Shown here piece by piece: positions 1 to 11,290 of a stretch of 64,000 nt of DNA. Below the pieces are notes generated by a model that made no database searches, was not told the DNA's origin, and was given only the letters and a program-made list of their open reading frames with translations. The number at the start of each line of letters is the position of its first letter. Position 1 is the first letter of the stretch. Both the position numbers and the translations under genes were made by a program. The DNA is from Pogonophryne albipinna (lineage: Eukaryota; Chordata; Actinopteri; Perciformes; Artedidraconidae), in the NCBI GenBank assembly GCA_028583405.1, contig CM053256.1, positions 16,398,107 through 16,462,106 of the forward strand, read 5' to 3'.

Positions 1-2368
1 TTGTGCTGGAGGTCAGTTTGGGTGTTAATGTCACAAAGAGTTTTGAAGGAAGCAAACAGATGTTGTGATTTTTCTTTGTTTTCTTTCTAACCCAGGTTGT
101 TTTTTTTCTGCTGAAGATCTAATTTACATCATGGTAATAACATTGGCTTTATCTTTTTAATGACAGGCACCCATATATATTCTAACATTCGTTTTATGGT
201 ATCCAACATTTCTTATTTTTTTGTTCTGACTGTAATATCACTTCAGACTCAGTCATCTAATAGATTAACATATTCAACAAAAAACTATTGCTGCAAATTC
301 TGATCACATTTAGAAAGGTTTTGTGGGACACTCCAGATTTCCAAAACTACAAAGGTACTTAGCTGTAAAAAGTGGTTTTGTCTGAGTATTCAGTTTAAAA
401 AAAAAATCTGATCATTCTGGGGTCCCGTTATGAATACATTTTTCATCCCAGCAATAAACTGAGCACTCAAACCAGATTGTGTCTTCAATTATCCACAACT
501 GCCAAGAGCAAGTGATTTTGGATAACACAGTCATCTGATGAATTGATGATTTTAACAACCAGCCGTTGAATTAAGGTGACTGGTGGAAGCCTCGAACACT
601 TTGTCTACCAGACATGAATATTATGTTGTCACAGAGAAGGACACAGCGGCTGACTCTCTGCTACATGTAAACAAAACTGAAAAATTACAGCTTTCATAAA
701 AAATTGCATTTTTTGTTACATAATTTCTGTGTTTTATGGCATTGAGTATGACATAAGTAAAATGTGCATATGCCTGAAATGTCAGCAGGTTCCACAACAC
801 TGGTCAATTGTTTAATTTAAAATGAAACAAAATGAGACATTGTAGGGTTCATCTTGTTTTTAAACTAACCCATTCACACTACCATACGTGGATTTATTTA
901 AAACCTACATCAGGACACCTAGAGTGGCAAAATCCCTTGTCAAATCAAATGATCTAGCTTCAATTAAAATCCCATCCACATTTCCTCTATAACATGCACA
1001 TTTACCTGTTTCATTATTTTTCTAATTACAGGCAAATGGTGGGGTCTGATAGGATTTTATGTCTTTCAGTAGCTCCATTGTGTGTTAGGTAAGATGGATT
1101 CCCCCTTGGGGTGAGCACTATATTAGCTTTGCAAGACCATATATTGTCTTAAGCATGAGGTAATGTAGCACTGATCCACCCTGCTACTTTCTTATATCAG
1201 CATGTTAATATATGGGGCATTCAGAAATGGCAACAGAGTATTTTCTGTTTATAGGTCTCGAGACCCACTCAGTATTTTATGTTTCTCTTTTTAAGTAGTA
1301 CATGATTTACACATTTCAGTATCTCTTCTTTGACTTCATAGAAGAGATCCTTTTCTGGGCTGTGCATGAACAGTATATGCTGCTGTAGATGTAAAGTGAA
1401 AAGCCTTTTTCATTGACAAAGGAATACATGTTTTGATATATAGACATTACAAATGTAAATAACCTTTTTACAAGATATGATAAAACAACAGATACCATTC
1501 TATAAAGTATGATTTCTCAAATGGTATTTTTTTCCAATCCATGTGTTATGGGCCCCAGTGTGAAAAGACCTTTTAAGGTTCAACCGCTGCATATTTCACG
1601 CTTATATTCTTCTTTTAACAGGACCTTGATTTGACAAAACCCTGCCACAGCTCAGCATAGAGAGATTTAAAGACTTGAATTAATAACTTAAGGAAGGGAA
1701 TGTGCTCCCGAATAAAATCTGTCACAAATCAAATTAGAAAGATTAATGCTGAGAGGTGTGAAGTCTACCATAAAATGTCAGAGTGAAAGGCCTACATTTA
1801 AAGTGGGATGTCTTTCACTGGAATACATATTTTCTGGACTTTGTGGCGAGATACTTTAATTTCAAGGTATTGTAAGTCAGCACAGGCTGGGGGGCTATTA
1901 AAGTTCATGAAGCAAGGTTCACTGAGAGTGGGGTTTAACTGTTCAATTACAAAACAGTAAAATCTTTATAATTATTACCTAAAATATGCTAAATACAATC
2001 GAATTATACATTTGACACATTACTGATTTGTTCACTGCCTTTTTGCATCTGCCTCAGTCTCGGAACCCATCCTCTATCCCATCGTCTCAAGATGATTAAA
2101 TCTCGGACAAAAATAGCAACTAAAGACTATAGGAATGGAGTTAAAGGTTGTACCAGAACAACATACAGCCACATTGTTAAGAGTTTATTATTGAGCTAAT
2201 AAACAACCCAGTCTCACGGCATTTCGTGTTATAGTCTTGACATTTAATCTATTGATTCATGTTCACCAACACGATTTCCCCCTTTTTTTCGTGTCAAACA
2301 GAACGATTTTAAAAGCAATGTATTTCTATTGGTAGTGTGTTTCGTACCTACACCACGTCTTTTTGTCC
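1..2368. other. AT-rich sequence, no gene seen
   Basis: No reading frame with recognisable protein motifs, no RNA gene and no obvious repeat is visible here. The few short open frames are unremarkable. It could be intergenic or intronic sequence of a fish genome. Confidence 0.5.
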
Positions 2369-2858
2369 GGTCGGGTCTTGGAAGACCGGAAGCTGTGGGG
2401 TTCATAAGAAAATGTTTCTTACTCTTATTGTTGTGATTTTAAATCGTATAATGTCTGACTTTTTTTGCAGTCCGTGAGGAAAATAAATGGGGCTCAGAGC
2501 CTCAGCATACTGAAATCTGTATTTTTTAAATCTTTTTTTCCTTCTAATTTGTTATTCTTTTCTAAATAACACACTGTTATTTACTTAACAATAACACACA
2601 ATTATCCTTGTTTTTATTTATTTGTTTAATTCTATAATCTCTGGCTTTTTTGCCATCCGTCAGGAAGTGAATTTCAAAATAAAGTAACAGGAAACAGACG
2701 TAGGCCTATATGGGACATTTCGAGCATCATTGCGATACACACCCACTGAACTGATTACCCAAGATCCTCAGCTATGGTTTAAGCTCGGTGATTGGATGTT
2801 TTAGCCGCAATGCACGTTGGGATATGGTGTTTATGCGATATGAAATCCAAAAAACATT
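2369..2858 (+). repeat. Family X, left arm of a large inverted repeat
   Basis: This about 490-bp segment is repeated in inverted orientation at 4844-5311. Matching landmarks include GGTCGGGTCTTGGAAGACC at the outer edge, a block reading GGGGCTCAGAGCCTCAG, and an inner block with CAATGCACGTTGGGATATGG. Part of the same arm recurs around 14460-14673 and 17466-17520. The arrangement looks like a DNA element with long terminal inverted repeats, but no target duplication was identified at the outer ends and no transposase is visible. Confidence 0.7.
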
Positions 2859-4843
2859 TCTGAGTTTAGGATGGCCGAAGACACTACACTACCCATAATC
2901 CTCAGCTATCGTTTGGGACTATAGTCCCTTTGCTTGACAAACCTTCATGCTCGGGGATTGGATGTTGGAGTGGCAGTGCGCCAAGGTTATGCCGAGCGTC
3001 AAACAGCACTTTGAAATAGAACATGCTGGCTATTGTGTTTCGCAAACTTTTCTATGGGACGTCTCAACTGGGAACGTTTTCGTTTTCCCCACAATTAGAA
3101 TTACTAATTAATGGCTATTAAACACATTGGTGTTATCAAATTTAAAACATATAATTAATAAATGGGTGAAAATTGGTTGTGTCCATAATGGGCAGCATTA
3201 ATATATGCCCACATGACAGCTCATTGTTACTTGGTAATTCTACTCCACTACAATTCAGAGGTTAACCTGGTATTTTTACTCCACTACATCTATTTTAGTT
3301 ACTTTGCAGATTCTGATTAATGATGTGAAATATAAACAATCCTTAAATCAGACTTTAGCTACACCTGAGTAGAATTCAGGGAAGGTGATTGTCAAGTGCC
3401 GACAATCAGGCGAGATATTTGGTAGTGGGTGCTTGAAAAGACAAAAAATGTATCTGCAGATCCCTATAAAGTATATTCATTACTCGTTATTCTCTAAAAA
3501 AAACTGTATATAATGGCTATTTTACACATCCCTTAAAAAACTTCAAGATTTTCAATGGTTTATTGACATATCATATACACAACTACGTTGAACTTATGCA
3601 ATGAATAAAAAACTTGGGTCGCAGGTTCCTCAACAGTGCATTACAAGACATCTATCAATATGTGTGTACCTCCACCATTAAACTGTCATATTCTGCACAT
3701 TTCTTATACTATCTACATACATAAGAGTATAATTCATATGTATAATATCAGTTAAAATAAGTGCTTCAACAGTTAACATTGCAGGAAAGCAATATATTAG
3801 ACGTTAAGTACTTTGTCAGGCTAAATATTTATCTGTAGATACCCCCACAGCTTTTTTCTTATTTAAAAGAAGACCTTAACCTAAAGTATTCTTTAATGTT
3901 TAAATAAAGGTTAATTAATTGTTCAGTTTTGCACATCCTCCTATTAATATCTTGGTACATCCGGCAGTAAACTGTTTTATTGTAGAGATCACTTACAGTA
4001 TCTTCTTGATTTTTTATATTCTATATTTCTATCATTGACCTTCTACTGTCCCCCTATTTTGTATGTACTCTTAATATTTTTTTCATCAAATATAACATAT
4101 TAAAAAAATAATTAAATAACGTGCTTTAACCACTAGGCGGTGCACACAAGGTACACACATAGCATACAATGCCATAATAACTTTTTATTCTAAGTGTAGG
4201 ACATTTATTTATGTATAACATCTGAAGATGTGTAGTTTTATTCATGTTTTCACATCATTTTACAGGATATTGCTATATTATTTGACATGTTTTACTTCTA
4301 CACATTAATATCTGATTTGTAAAACATCACAGACAGAAAGGCATATCCGTCATTTAATGGTAAGCTATTGAAATTGTGATTCCATAGATGTGTCTCCCAT
4401 CACCCAAATCCCCTGACTATTCTCTCAACTCAGTATTTACATTCTTATATTCAAAGAAATCAGTAATATCTTTAAAAACTACAAGTCCTTTTCTATCAGC
4501 TGTGCACCGTTATGGTGTAAATATAACCTATCTACCAATTGGATCAAATATAAAAGTCAGCCGAATTAATGTTGATACTGCAAGGAGACGTATTGTGCGA
4601 AGAGAAATTGAAGATGTTGTTTAATTGCTGATATATTTATGATCCACGTCACCTATTCAGTTTCGGTGGCAGTTCTTCCAGTTTGCCTAGAAGTCTTTTA
4701 ATCACGGCTCTATACATAAAGACCTACGGCAGATGTGTAATATTTAATGCAGCCGAACCGTGTATTACAATGCCGTTATGTGATTACTTTCAAAGAGAAA
4801 CGCAATCACACTCGGAATAAAGTATTATTATTATTTATTTTTT
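2859..4843. repeat. Interior of the family X inverted repeat
   Basis: This spacer lies between the two arms. About 2930-3030 (GCTTGACAAACC followed by GATTGGATGTT and CCGAGCGTCAAACAGCAC) recurs at about 17610-17695, and 3607-4129 recurs at 19064-19441, so the spacer belongs to the same repeat family. A 78-codon open frame at 4388-4624 has a plausible composition but matches nothing I recognise. No transposase motif is visible. Confidence 0.5.
3607..4129 (+). repeat. Dispersed repeat R2 (second copy at 19064-19441)
   Basis: The segment starts near AAAACTTGGGTCGCAGG and ends near AATAACGTGCTTTAA. It is nearly identical to 19064-19441 except for small insertions and deletions. In both places it lies downstream of family X arm sequence, so it is probably part of family X. 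No coding potential is seen. Confidence 0.75.
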
Positions 4844-5311
4844 AATGTTTTTCGGATTTCATATAGCATAAACACCATATCCCAACGTGCATTGCGGCTA
4901 AACAATCCAATCACAGAGCTTCAACCATAGCTGAGGATCTTGGGTAATCAGTTCAGTGGGTGTGTATCTGTTTCCGGTTATTTTATTTTGAAATTCAGTT
5001 CCTGACGGACGGCAAAAAAGCCAGAGATTATAGAATTAAACAAATAAATAAAAACAAGGATAATTGTGTGTTATTGTTGAGTAAATAACAGTGTGTTATT
5101 TAGAAAAGAATAACAAATTAGAAGGACATTTTTTTTTTACAAATACAGATTTCAGTATTCTGAGGCTCTGAGCCCCATTTCTTTTCCTCACGGACGGAAA
5201 AAAAAGTCCGACATTAAACAATTTAAAATCAAAAACAATAATGGTGGCTTGATATTGAGTAACAAAATGTTTTTATGAACCATACAGCTTCCGGTCTTCC
5301 AAGACCCGACC
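4844..5311 (-). repeat. Family X, right arm of a large inverted repeat
   Basis: This is the reverse complement of the left arm at 2369-2858, with a few substitutions and small indels. The two arms could fold into a stem of about 470 bp when single-stranded. Confidence 0.7.
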
Positions 5312-5437
5312 AAATTTATACTAATTGATTAGTCTGTGGGTATTTAGGCTCTGTGTTTTCTGTTTGTAATGTGGTGTGAGATCCTTGTGGCTGCAGGATG
5401 CGTTCAGGGAGAACAGCAGGATTGAGGCTGTGAACTA

Positions 5438-6362
5438 CAATTGCAAGAAAAAGTATGTGAACCCTTTGGAATTACCTGGATTTCTGCATAAGTTGGTCAT
5501 AAAATGTGTTCTGATCTTCATCTAAGTCACAACAATAGACAAACACAGTCTGCTTAAACTAATACCACACGAACAATTATATGTTTTCATGTTTTTATTG
5601 AACACACCATGTAAACATTCACAGTGCAGGGTGGAAAAAGTATGTGAACCCCTAGGCTAAAGACTTCTTCAAGAGCTAATTGGAGTCAGGAGTCAGCCAA
5701 CCTGGAGTCCAATCAATGAGACGAGATTGGAGGTGTTGGTTAAAGCTGCCCTGCCCTATAAAAAATACACACCAGTTTTGAATTTGCTATTCTTAAGAAG
5801 CATTGCCAGATGTGAACCATGCCTCGCACAAAAGAGCTCTCAGAAGACCTACGATTAAGAATTGTTGACTTGCATAAAGCTGGAAAGGGTTACAAAAGTA
5901 TCTCTAAAAGCCTTGATGTTCATCAGTCCACGGTAAGACAAATTGTCTATAAATGGAGAAAGTTCAGCACTGTTGCTACTCTCCCTAGGAGTGGCCGTCC
6001 TGTAAAGATGACTGCAAGAGCACAGCGCCGAATGCTCAATGAGGTGAAGAAGAATCCTAGAGTGTCAGCTAGAGACTTAAAGAAATCTCTGGCACATGCT
6101 AACATCTCTGTTGACGAATCTACCATACGTAAAACACTGAACAAGAATGGAGTTCATGGGAGGACACCACGGAGGAAGCCACTGCTGTCCAGAAAAAACA
6201 TTGCTGCACGTTTGAAGTTTGCAAAAGAGCACCTGGATGTTCCACAGCACTACTGGCAAAATATTCTGTGGACAGATGAAACCAAAGTTGAGTTGTTTGG
6301 AAGGAACACACAACGCTATGTGTGGAGAATCCAAAGGGTTCACATACTTTTTCTTGCAACTG
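5438..6362 (+). mobile_element. Tc1-like transposon, internally deleted
   Basis: The ends are inverted repeats beginning CAATTGCAAGAAAAAGTATG on the left and CAGTTGCAAGAAAAAGTATG read inward from the right. A TA dinucleotide flanks each end (5436-5437 and 6363-6364), the normal Tc1/mariner target duplication. A second copy of the end motif (AAAAAGTATGTGAACCCC, about 5635-5652) lies inside the left end, the IR/DR layout known for some vertebrate Tc1 elements. At 925 bp the copy is well short of the usual 1.6 kb because the 3' part of the transposase gene and the right inner end are missing. Confidence 0.92.
5819..6328 (+). pseudogene. Tc1-like transposase, N-terminal 170 residues only
   Basis: Tc1 transposases bind the terminal repeats with paired-type helix-turn-helix domains and cut with a DDE catalytic domain. 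This frame opens [12 protein letters not shown], has helix-turn-helix-like sequence at about residues 5-50, a GRPVK linker at 59-63, a second DNA-binding region at about 70-120, and the start of the catalytic domain with ILWTDETKVELFG carrying the first Asp (residue 153). After residue 170 the frame runs straight into the right terminal repeat, so the second Asp and the final acidic residue are lost. Family members are about 340 residues. The product could bind ends but not cut. The open frame continues to 6469 through non-transposase sequence. Confidence 0.9.
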
Positions 6363-6633
6363 TATGTGCACATGATTTTAATAAATGCCCACACCGGGTT
6401 GTATTTGGAAGTTTTGCCTCTGCCTCCTTGCTTGGTCGGGCCGCTCAACGATCAGTCTCACACTACTAAAGCCCCCTTCAATAATACAATTTGATTCTGT
6501 TTATATATATTTCCATGCCCTTGTCATCCGCTTTCTGCTCTCTTTCGTAATTAATATGCAACATCTCGTGAGCAAGATTGTATGTTTACTTTTGTTCATT
6601 TCCTGTCAAACTAGTAATAGATGGATAGATCAA

Positions 6634-7378
6634 TTAATCAATCAATGTTTATTTATATAGCCCAATATCACAAATGTTACATTTGTCTCAGTGGTCTTCA
6701 CAGTTTGTACAGAATATCAGTATGACAATATGACACCCTCTGTCCTTAGACCCTCACATCGTACAAGGAAAAACTTCCGGAGAAAACCCACAGTTTAAAG
6801 GGAAAAATGGGAGAAACCTCAGGGAGAGCAACAGAGGAGGGATCCCTCTCCCAGGACGGACAGACGTGCAATAGATGCCGTGTGTAAATTGAAAAGATAA
6901 TACATTTGCAACATAGGTAGTCCAAATGTTTGGAAATGCATGTGTGTATAATAGGAAGATGAATCCACAAGGATATCCATCCAGGACTTATGATCCAGGA
7001 CCACAGCCACGACTCAAGATCCAGGGCTCGCGATCCAGGACACAGGACCGCAGGATCATCCATGACTCCGGATCCCAGCGTATATAGACACCAAAAAGAA
7101 AGACATTTGGGGAAGCTGGGTTAATCGGAACATGAGAGTACACAGGTATAGACAGAGAGAAGGAAGAAGTAAGATGTCCCCGGACAAACTAAGCCTATAT
7201 CAGCAAAACTAGGGGCTGAATCTAATCAGCCCTAACTATAAGCTTTATCAAAAAGGAAGGTCTTAAGCACACTCTTAAAAACGGATAGGGTGTCTGCCGC
7301 CCGAACACAAACTGGAAGCTGATTCCACAAATGTGGAGCTTGATAAGAAAAGGCTCTGGCTCCCATTGTACTTTTAGA
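6634..7378 (-). mobile_element. LINE 3'-end fragment, same family as 48995-52145
   Basis: Read on the minus strand, this matches about 51396-52145 of the longer LINE: the last codons of ORF2 (about 7378 down to 7240), the 3' untranslated region, and the ending with TATATAAATAAACATTGATT and TTGA repeats. The match is close throughout. It is a 5'-truncated copy made by target-primed reverse transcription. A GATA/GATG-rich simple repeat (7380-7422) adjoins its 5' side. Confidence 0.9.
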
Positions 7379-7581
7379 CAAGATAGATGGATAGATGGAT
7401 GGATGGATAGATAGACAAAGTTACAAGATGGCGCTAGTGTATGGAATGCCATTTAAGCCAAAATTAAATAAATAAATACATAAATAATTAAATAAATATA
7501 TATATAAATATGCCTATGAAATGTATTTTGAAATAAATAAATGAGGCAATAAATACGTATACATGTACATTTAAATACACA

Positions 7582-7737
7582 TTTATTTATTTCATTGGAC
7601 TTTTATTTCATAATGACACATTTATTTATTTCAAGAGACTTGTATATCATAATGACACATTTATTTATTTCAGGGGACTTGTATTTCATAATGACACATT
7701 TATTTATTTCAGGGGACTTATATTTCATAATGACTCA
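7582..7737 (+). repeat. 39-bp tandem repeat, 4 units
   Basis: There are four 39-bp units, each starting TTTATTTATTTC and ending with CATAATGACAC/TCA. They lie in the left arm of the long-TIR element and are mirrored by units in the right arm. Confidence 0.85.
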
Positions 7738-7866
7738 TTTCCATTCCTTATATGCAAATGAACGGGGCGTGGTTAGCTCACAGATCAAGACCAAAACAAC
7801 AGCACCACAACACTGACTCAATAGCTCTTGTTTCACACTCCAGTACTCTTAAGTGGTTTGCAAACT

Positions 7867-8531
7867 GCCAATAAACCAAACCGCTTCCGGTTCAAGAACC
7901 GTTCTTGTGCTTAACTGGTTCTTCTCTGGTTCTGAGTCCAGAGCCAGTTCCGGGCTACATCCTGATTTAGCTTTCAGGAACATATTAATTATCTTATGCA
8001 TTTCAGTTTCGACTTACATTCCTCAATAACCATTCACATACCTTCACTCTGTCACATGTTACTCTTTTATGTGATAGACACATATGTCGAATTGAATTTC
8101 ACATTCAATAAAATCTGTTGTACCTTAAATACATTTGTATACCGTATTAACCTGTATTTAATACTACTCTTCTTTTTACTTTCACTTAAAAGTAGTATTT
8201 CATGACCCCTCTAACCTGTCATGTTGACTATTTACCTTCTGCCATTAATGGCAGGTCACTAAAATGCACTACTGAAACATATTTAAGTGTAACAAACAAC
8301 CTTACTGTTTTACCAACAGTAACTAACTTATAACCCTTACAAAGTACATATTTATTACAAACTCACAATCACTATACATGCATGTAAATACTTGTATCCT
8401 TACTGCGTCAGATCACGTTGTCCCCAAAATGGCGCCGTACCGGGGAAGCTAGGCTAATACACGCACACTATTTAACGGTTTTACACATGTAAACAGCGCT
8501 ACAAAGTATTTAACTGTTAGCGGGCCATTAC
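7867..8531. other. Interior of the long-TIR element, left part
   Basis: No coding sequence is recognised. The segment contains a patch of GGTTC/GAACC repeats (7885-7950) and the motif AAAATGGCGCC at about 8427. It ends at the target duplication of the LTR element. Confidence 0.4.
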
Positions 8532-8535
8532 ATAT

Positions 8536-8840
8536 TGTAGCGACCCTGTATAGGGTGCTGAGTGTGTCACTCAAGCATCCCCCGTCTCTCTGCCAATCAC
8601 AGAGCTGCACAGTGATGCTGGTCGAGGTGCGGGCCTGTGGTTGGGGGAGCAGAGGGGGGAGGGCGGGGAAGTTGTGATGTAGACGCTACTATATATGGGT
8701 GTGAGTTGGGGGGTGTAGAGTTCAGTGTGAGGATAAACCTACAACCTGCACATGTAACCTGTGTCCGTGTGTGAACAAAGGAGTTAATAAACCCTCCATA
8801 ACTTGAAGCCTGTTTCCGACTCCCTTTGTAGAACGCTACA
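8536..8840 (+). repeat. 5' LTR of the Ty3/gypsy element
   Basis: The 305-bp LTR contains CTATATATGGG near 8690, a possible TATA region, and AATAAAC near 8787, a possible polyadenylation signal. It differs from the 3' LTR by scattered substitutions and small indels, for instance extra bases in the GTGGTTGGGGGAGC region. Confidence 0.88.
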
Positions 8841-8932
8841 TTGGTATCAGAAGTGACTTTTTCGAACGAAGGGCGTCTATCCTGACGGAAGCTCGTAACT
8901 GCGTCAGGGAGCTAGCCAGTGAGCTAGCGGAG

Positions 8933-9430
8933 ATGGATGAGTTCAGTAAGATGGGAGTGAAGCATGAAAATAGTGACGGGGAGGAGGATGGAGCATGCGG
9001 GTGGTCGAGGGACATGAGTAGGGAGTTCAAGAGTGCATGGGAGGCAAGAGAGCACCTGACAGGGTGGAGCACCGGGCTGGGGTGCGTCACACAAATGCAG
9101 ACGCTCTCTCCTGCCGTCCATGTGCCGCCGGCGGATGACACTACTGTGAGAAGAGAGAGACTTGTGAAAAGGAGCTGCTGGAGGAGGACACCGTCTGTGC
9201 GGCAGCTCGACAAGTGGAAGAGGTTATTTGCCGGGAGCTCCAGACTGTGGACGTGGCAGAGTGGAAGCAACAACAAGAGCTGGACGTCGTCCTACAGCCT
9301 GTACGGCAGTGGGTCGAGTTGCAGCAGCGGCCACCGTGGGAGGAAGTGGCAGTGTTCTCCAAAGCAACCAAGGGGCTGTGGTCTCAGTTTGAGGCTCGTG
9401 GAAGTAGCCAGCAACGGGGGAGAAGAGGTG
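8933..9430 (+). pseudogene. Ty3/gypsy gag start joined to the end of the RNase H region
   Basis: The frame starting at 8933 gives a short acidic stretch (MDEFSKMGVKHENSDGEED) where gag should begin. From about 9085, other frames look like the tail of RNase H and the linker to integrase: a possible NADALS-like start near 9095, then an acidic, glutamine-rich stretch up to about 9400. The large part of gag-pol that should lie between is absent, so the junction near 9085 is a deletion. Frames change at about 9390. No protease or reverse transcriptase motif remains. Confidence 0.6.
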
Positions 9431-9434
9431 GCAG

Positions 9435-10747
9435 TTGGTGGTCCCGAGGGGTCTGCAAGAGGCTGTACTCAAGGCCATGCATGGAACGGCAGGCTCTGGG
9501 CACTTTGGCGTCACTAAGACTCTCCGCCGCCTTCGCCAGGGCTGTTACTGGGGGCAGTGCCGGAGGGATGTCGAAGACTTCTGTCACCGCTGTGACCCTT
9601 GTATGGCTCGGAAGGGCCCCCTGGTCGTTCCAATGCTCCGCTGCGACAGTTTCCCGTGGGGGTCCCAATGTAGAGAGTAGCGGTTGATGTGGTGGGGCCT
9701 CTACCGTTGTCAAACAGGGGAAACGGCTACGTCCTCACGGCCATAGACTATTTCACAAAATGGCTAGAGGCGTATGCCCTCCCTGATCAGGAAGCAGTAA
9801 CAGTCGCAGATGCCTTGGTGGCCGGCATGTTCAACCGGTTTGGAGTGCCGGAGACCCTGCACAGTGACTAGGGGAGGAACTTCGAGTCCCGGGTGTTCGC
9901 CTCCATGTGCACACAACTGGGCATGCACAAAACACGCACCTCCCCCTTGCGACCTCAGAGCGACGGACTAGTCGAGAGATTCCATCGCACCATGGGGCAG
10001 CAGCTGGCCATCCTCAAGTCTCAGCACCAGCGCGACTGGGACGAGCATCTACCCCTTGTGCTCATGGCATGTCGCTCTGCAGTCCTGGAGTCCTCAGCCT
10101 GTTCTCCGGCCCTCCTCATGTTGGGGAGAGAGCTTCGAACCCCTGCTGTTTTGGCGTTTGGTCAGCCGCCAGATTCCCTGGACACGCCTCCAGGACCTGA
10201 GTACGCCAGGAGACTTCAGGACCGCCTTGATTCCGCTCACGCCTTTGCCCGCGATCAGCAGAAAAGTGCTGGGGTGAGACAGAAACGGAACTATGACACC
10301 AGGACAAGAGGGCAGCACTTCCGGGCCGGCGAGCTGGTCTGGGTCTACAGCCCACAACGGAAGAAAGGCCGGTGCCCAAAACTGGACAGCCAGTGGGTTG
10401 GTCCCTGCAGAGTACTGGAGAGGGTGGGGGAAGTGGTCTACAGGGTACAGCTGCCTCCCAAGGGGAGAAAAGTGGTGCTCCACAGAGACAGGTTGGCTCC
10501 TTACAGAGGAGTCGCTTCTCCACATGCCCAAGGGACACCGGGGCCCACAGCCTCCCCCTCGCAACCTCCACTCAGGTCCCCCGGCGAACAGAGCAGCGGC
10601 CCCCCGTCAGTGTCTGAGTTTCCCCCCACTTTCTTCCCCTTTTCCCCGCCTGGACCAGAACCGGCACCCCCTGTCCCCCTGACCCCAGCCCCCCTGCCGA
10701 GAAGGCAGACACGACCCCCGAGTCGGTTCATAGACTGTGTGTGGTAG
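9435..10747 (+). pseudogene. Ty3/gypsy integrase, broken
   Basis: Integrase inserts the retroelement cDNA into the chromosome. The HHCC zinc-binding module is at 9435-9640 (GHFGVTKTL followed by FCHRCDPCMARKG). The catalytic core follows in another frame from 9689, with the first Asp in TAIDYFTKW, the second in ETLHSD, and the Glu in SDGLVERFHRTM. The C-terminal GPY/F-type module is at about 10320-10500 (ELVWVY, then WVGPCRVLERV). A frameshift separates the zinc module from the core (9640-9690), and a TAG stop directly follows the second Asp (9869-9871). A proline-rich tail ends at 10747. All three catalytic acids are visible but the gene is not translatable as a whole. Confidence 0.9.
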
Positions 10748-10925
10748 TTAGAGTGTATAGTGAGACCCCTCGTTTCCTGTAGAGGGCAAGAATGCGCCCT
10801 GGTCTCACTGGAAGGGATGGTAGTCCACCCAGACATTCCTAGTCAACTAACAGTGTTTAGCTATAGTGTTTGTGCTAGGTTTGATTTGTTCCTCGTGGGC
10901 GAGGAACTTTGTAATAAGGGGGTAG

Positions 10926-11215
10926 TGTAGCGACCCTGTATAGGGTGCTGAGTGTGTCACTCAAGCATCCCCCGTCTCTCTGCCAATCACAGAGCTGCAC
11001 AGTGATGCTAGTCGAGGTGCGGGCCTGTGGGGAGCAGAGGGGGGAAGGCGGGGAAGTTGTGACGGAGACGCTACTATATATGGGTGTGAGTTGGGGTGTA
11101 GAGTTCAGTGTGAGGATAAACCTACAACCTGTACATGTAACCTGTGTCCGTGTGTGAACAAAGGAGTTAATAAACCCCCCATAACTTGAAGCCTGTTTCC
11201 GACTCCCTTTGTACA
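10926..11215 (+). repeat. 3' LTR of the Ty3/gypsy element
   Basis: This is the 290-bp partner of the 5' LTR. Its last bases (CTTTGTACA) lack the GAACGCTA stretch seen at the end of the 5' LTR, probably a small deletion. Confidence 0.88.
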
Positions 11216-11290
11216 ATATTATCTTCGCAAACCTTATGGGGGATTCATTGTGATTTATGCAGTTTAACAACCTGTATGGTGCAGGTGAAA

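Larger units (their letters stand above)
8536..11215 (+). mobile_element. Ty3/gypsy LTR retrotransposon, mostly deleted inside
   Basis: Two direct LTRs (8536-8840 and 10926-11215) begin TGTAGCGACCCTGTATAGGG and end in CA. ATAT flanks both sides (8532-8535 and 11216-11219), consistent with a 4-bp target duplication. The 5' LTR is followed by TTGGTATCAGAAGTGAC, a primer-binding-site-like position, and the 3' LTR is preceded by a purine-rich AAGGGGGTAG. The internal region is about 2.1 kb against a usual 4-5 kb: gag, protease, reverse transcriptase and RNase H are almost entirely missing and only the integrase end of pol is substantial. The copy cannot move by itself. Confidence 0.92.

Noticed and set aside
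6077..6448. Minus-strand frames over the Tc1 element
   Set aside because: They are antisense shadows of the transposase with no family features.
9893..10747. Domesticated integrase gene
   Set aside because: It sits between two LTRs with a matching duplication, has an upstream stop and frameshift, and shows no sign of host gene structure.
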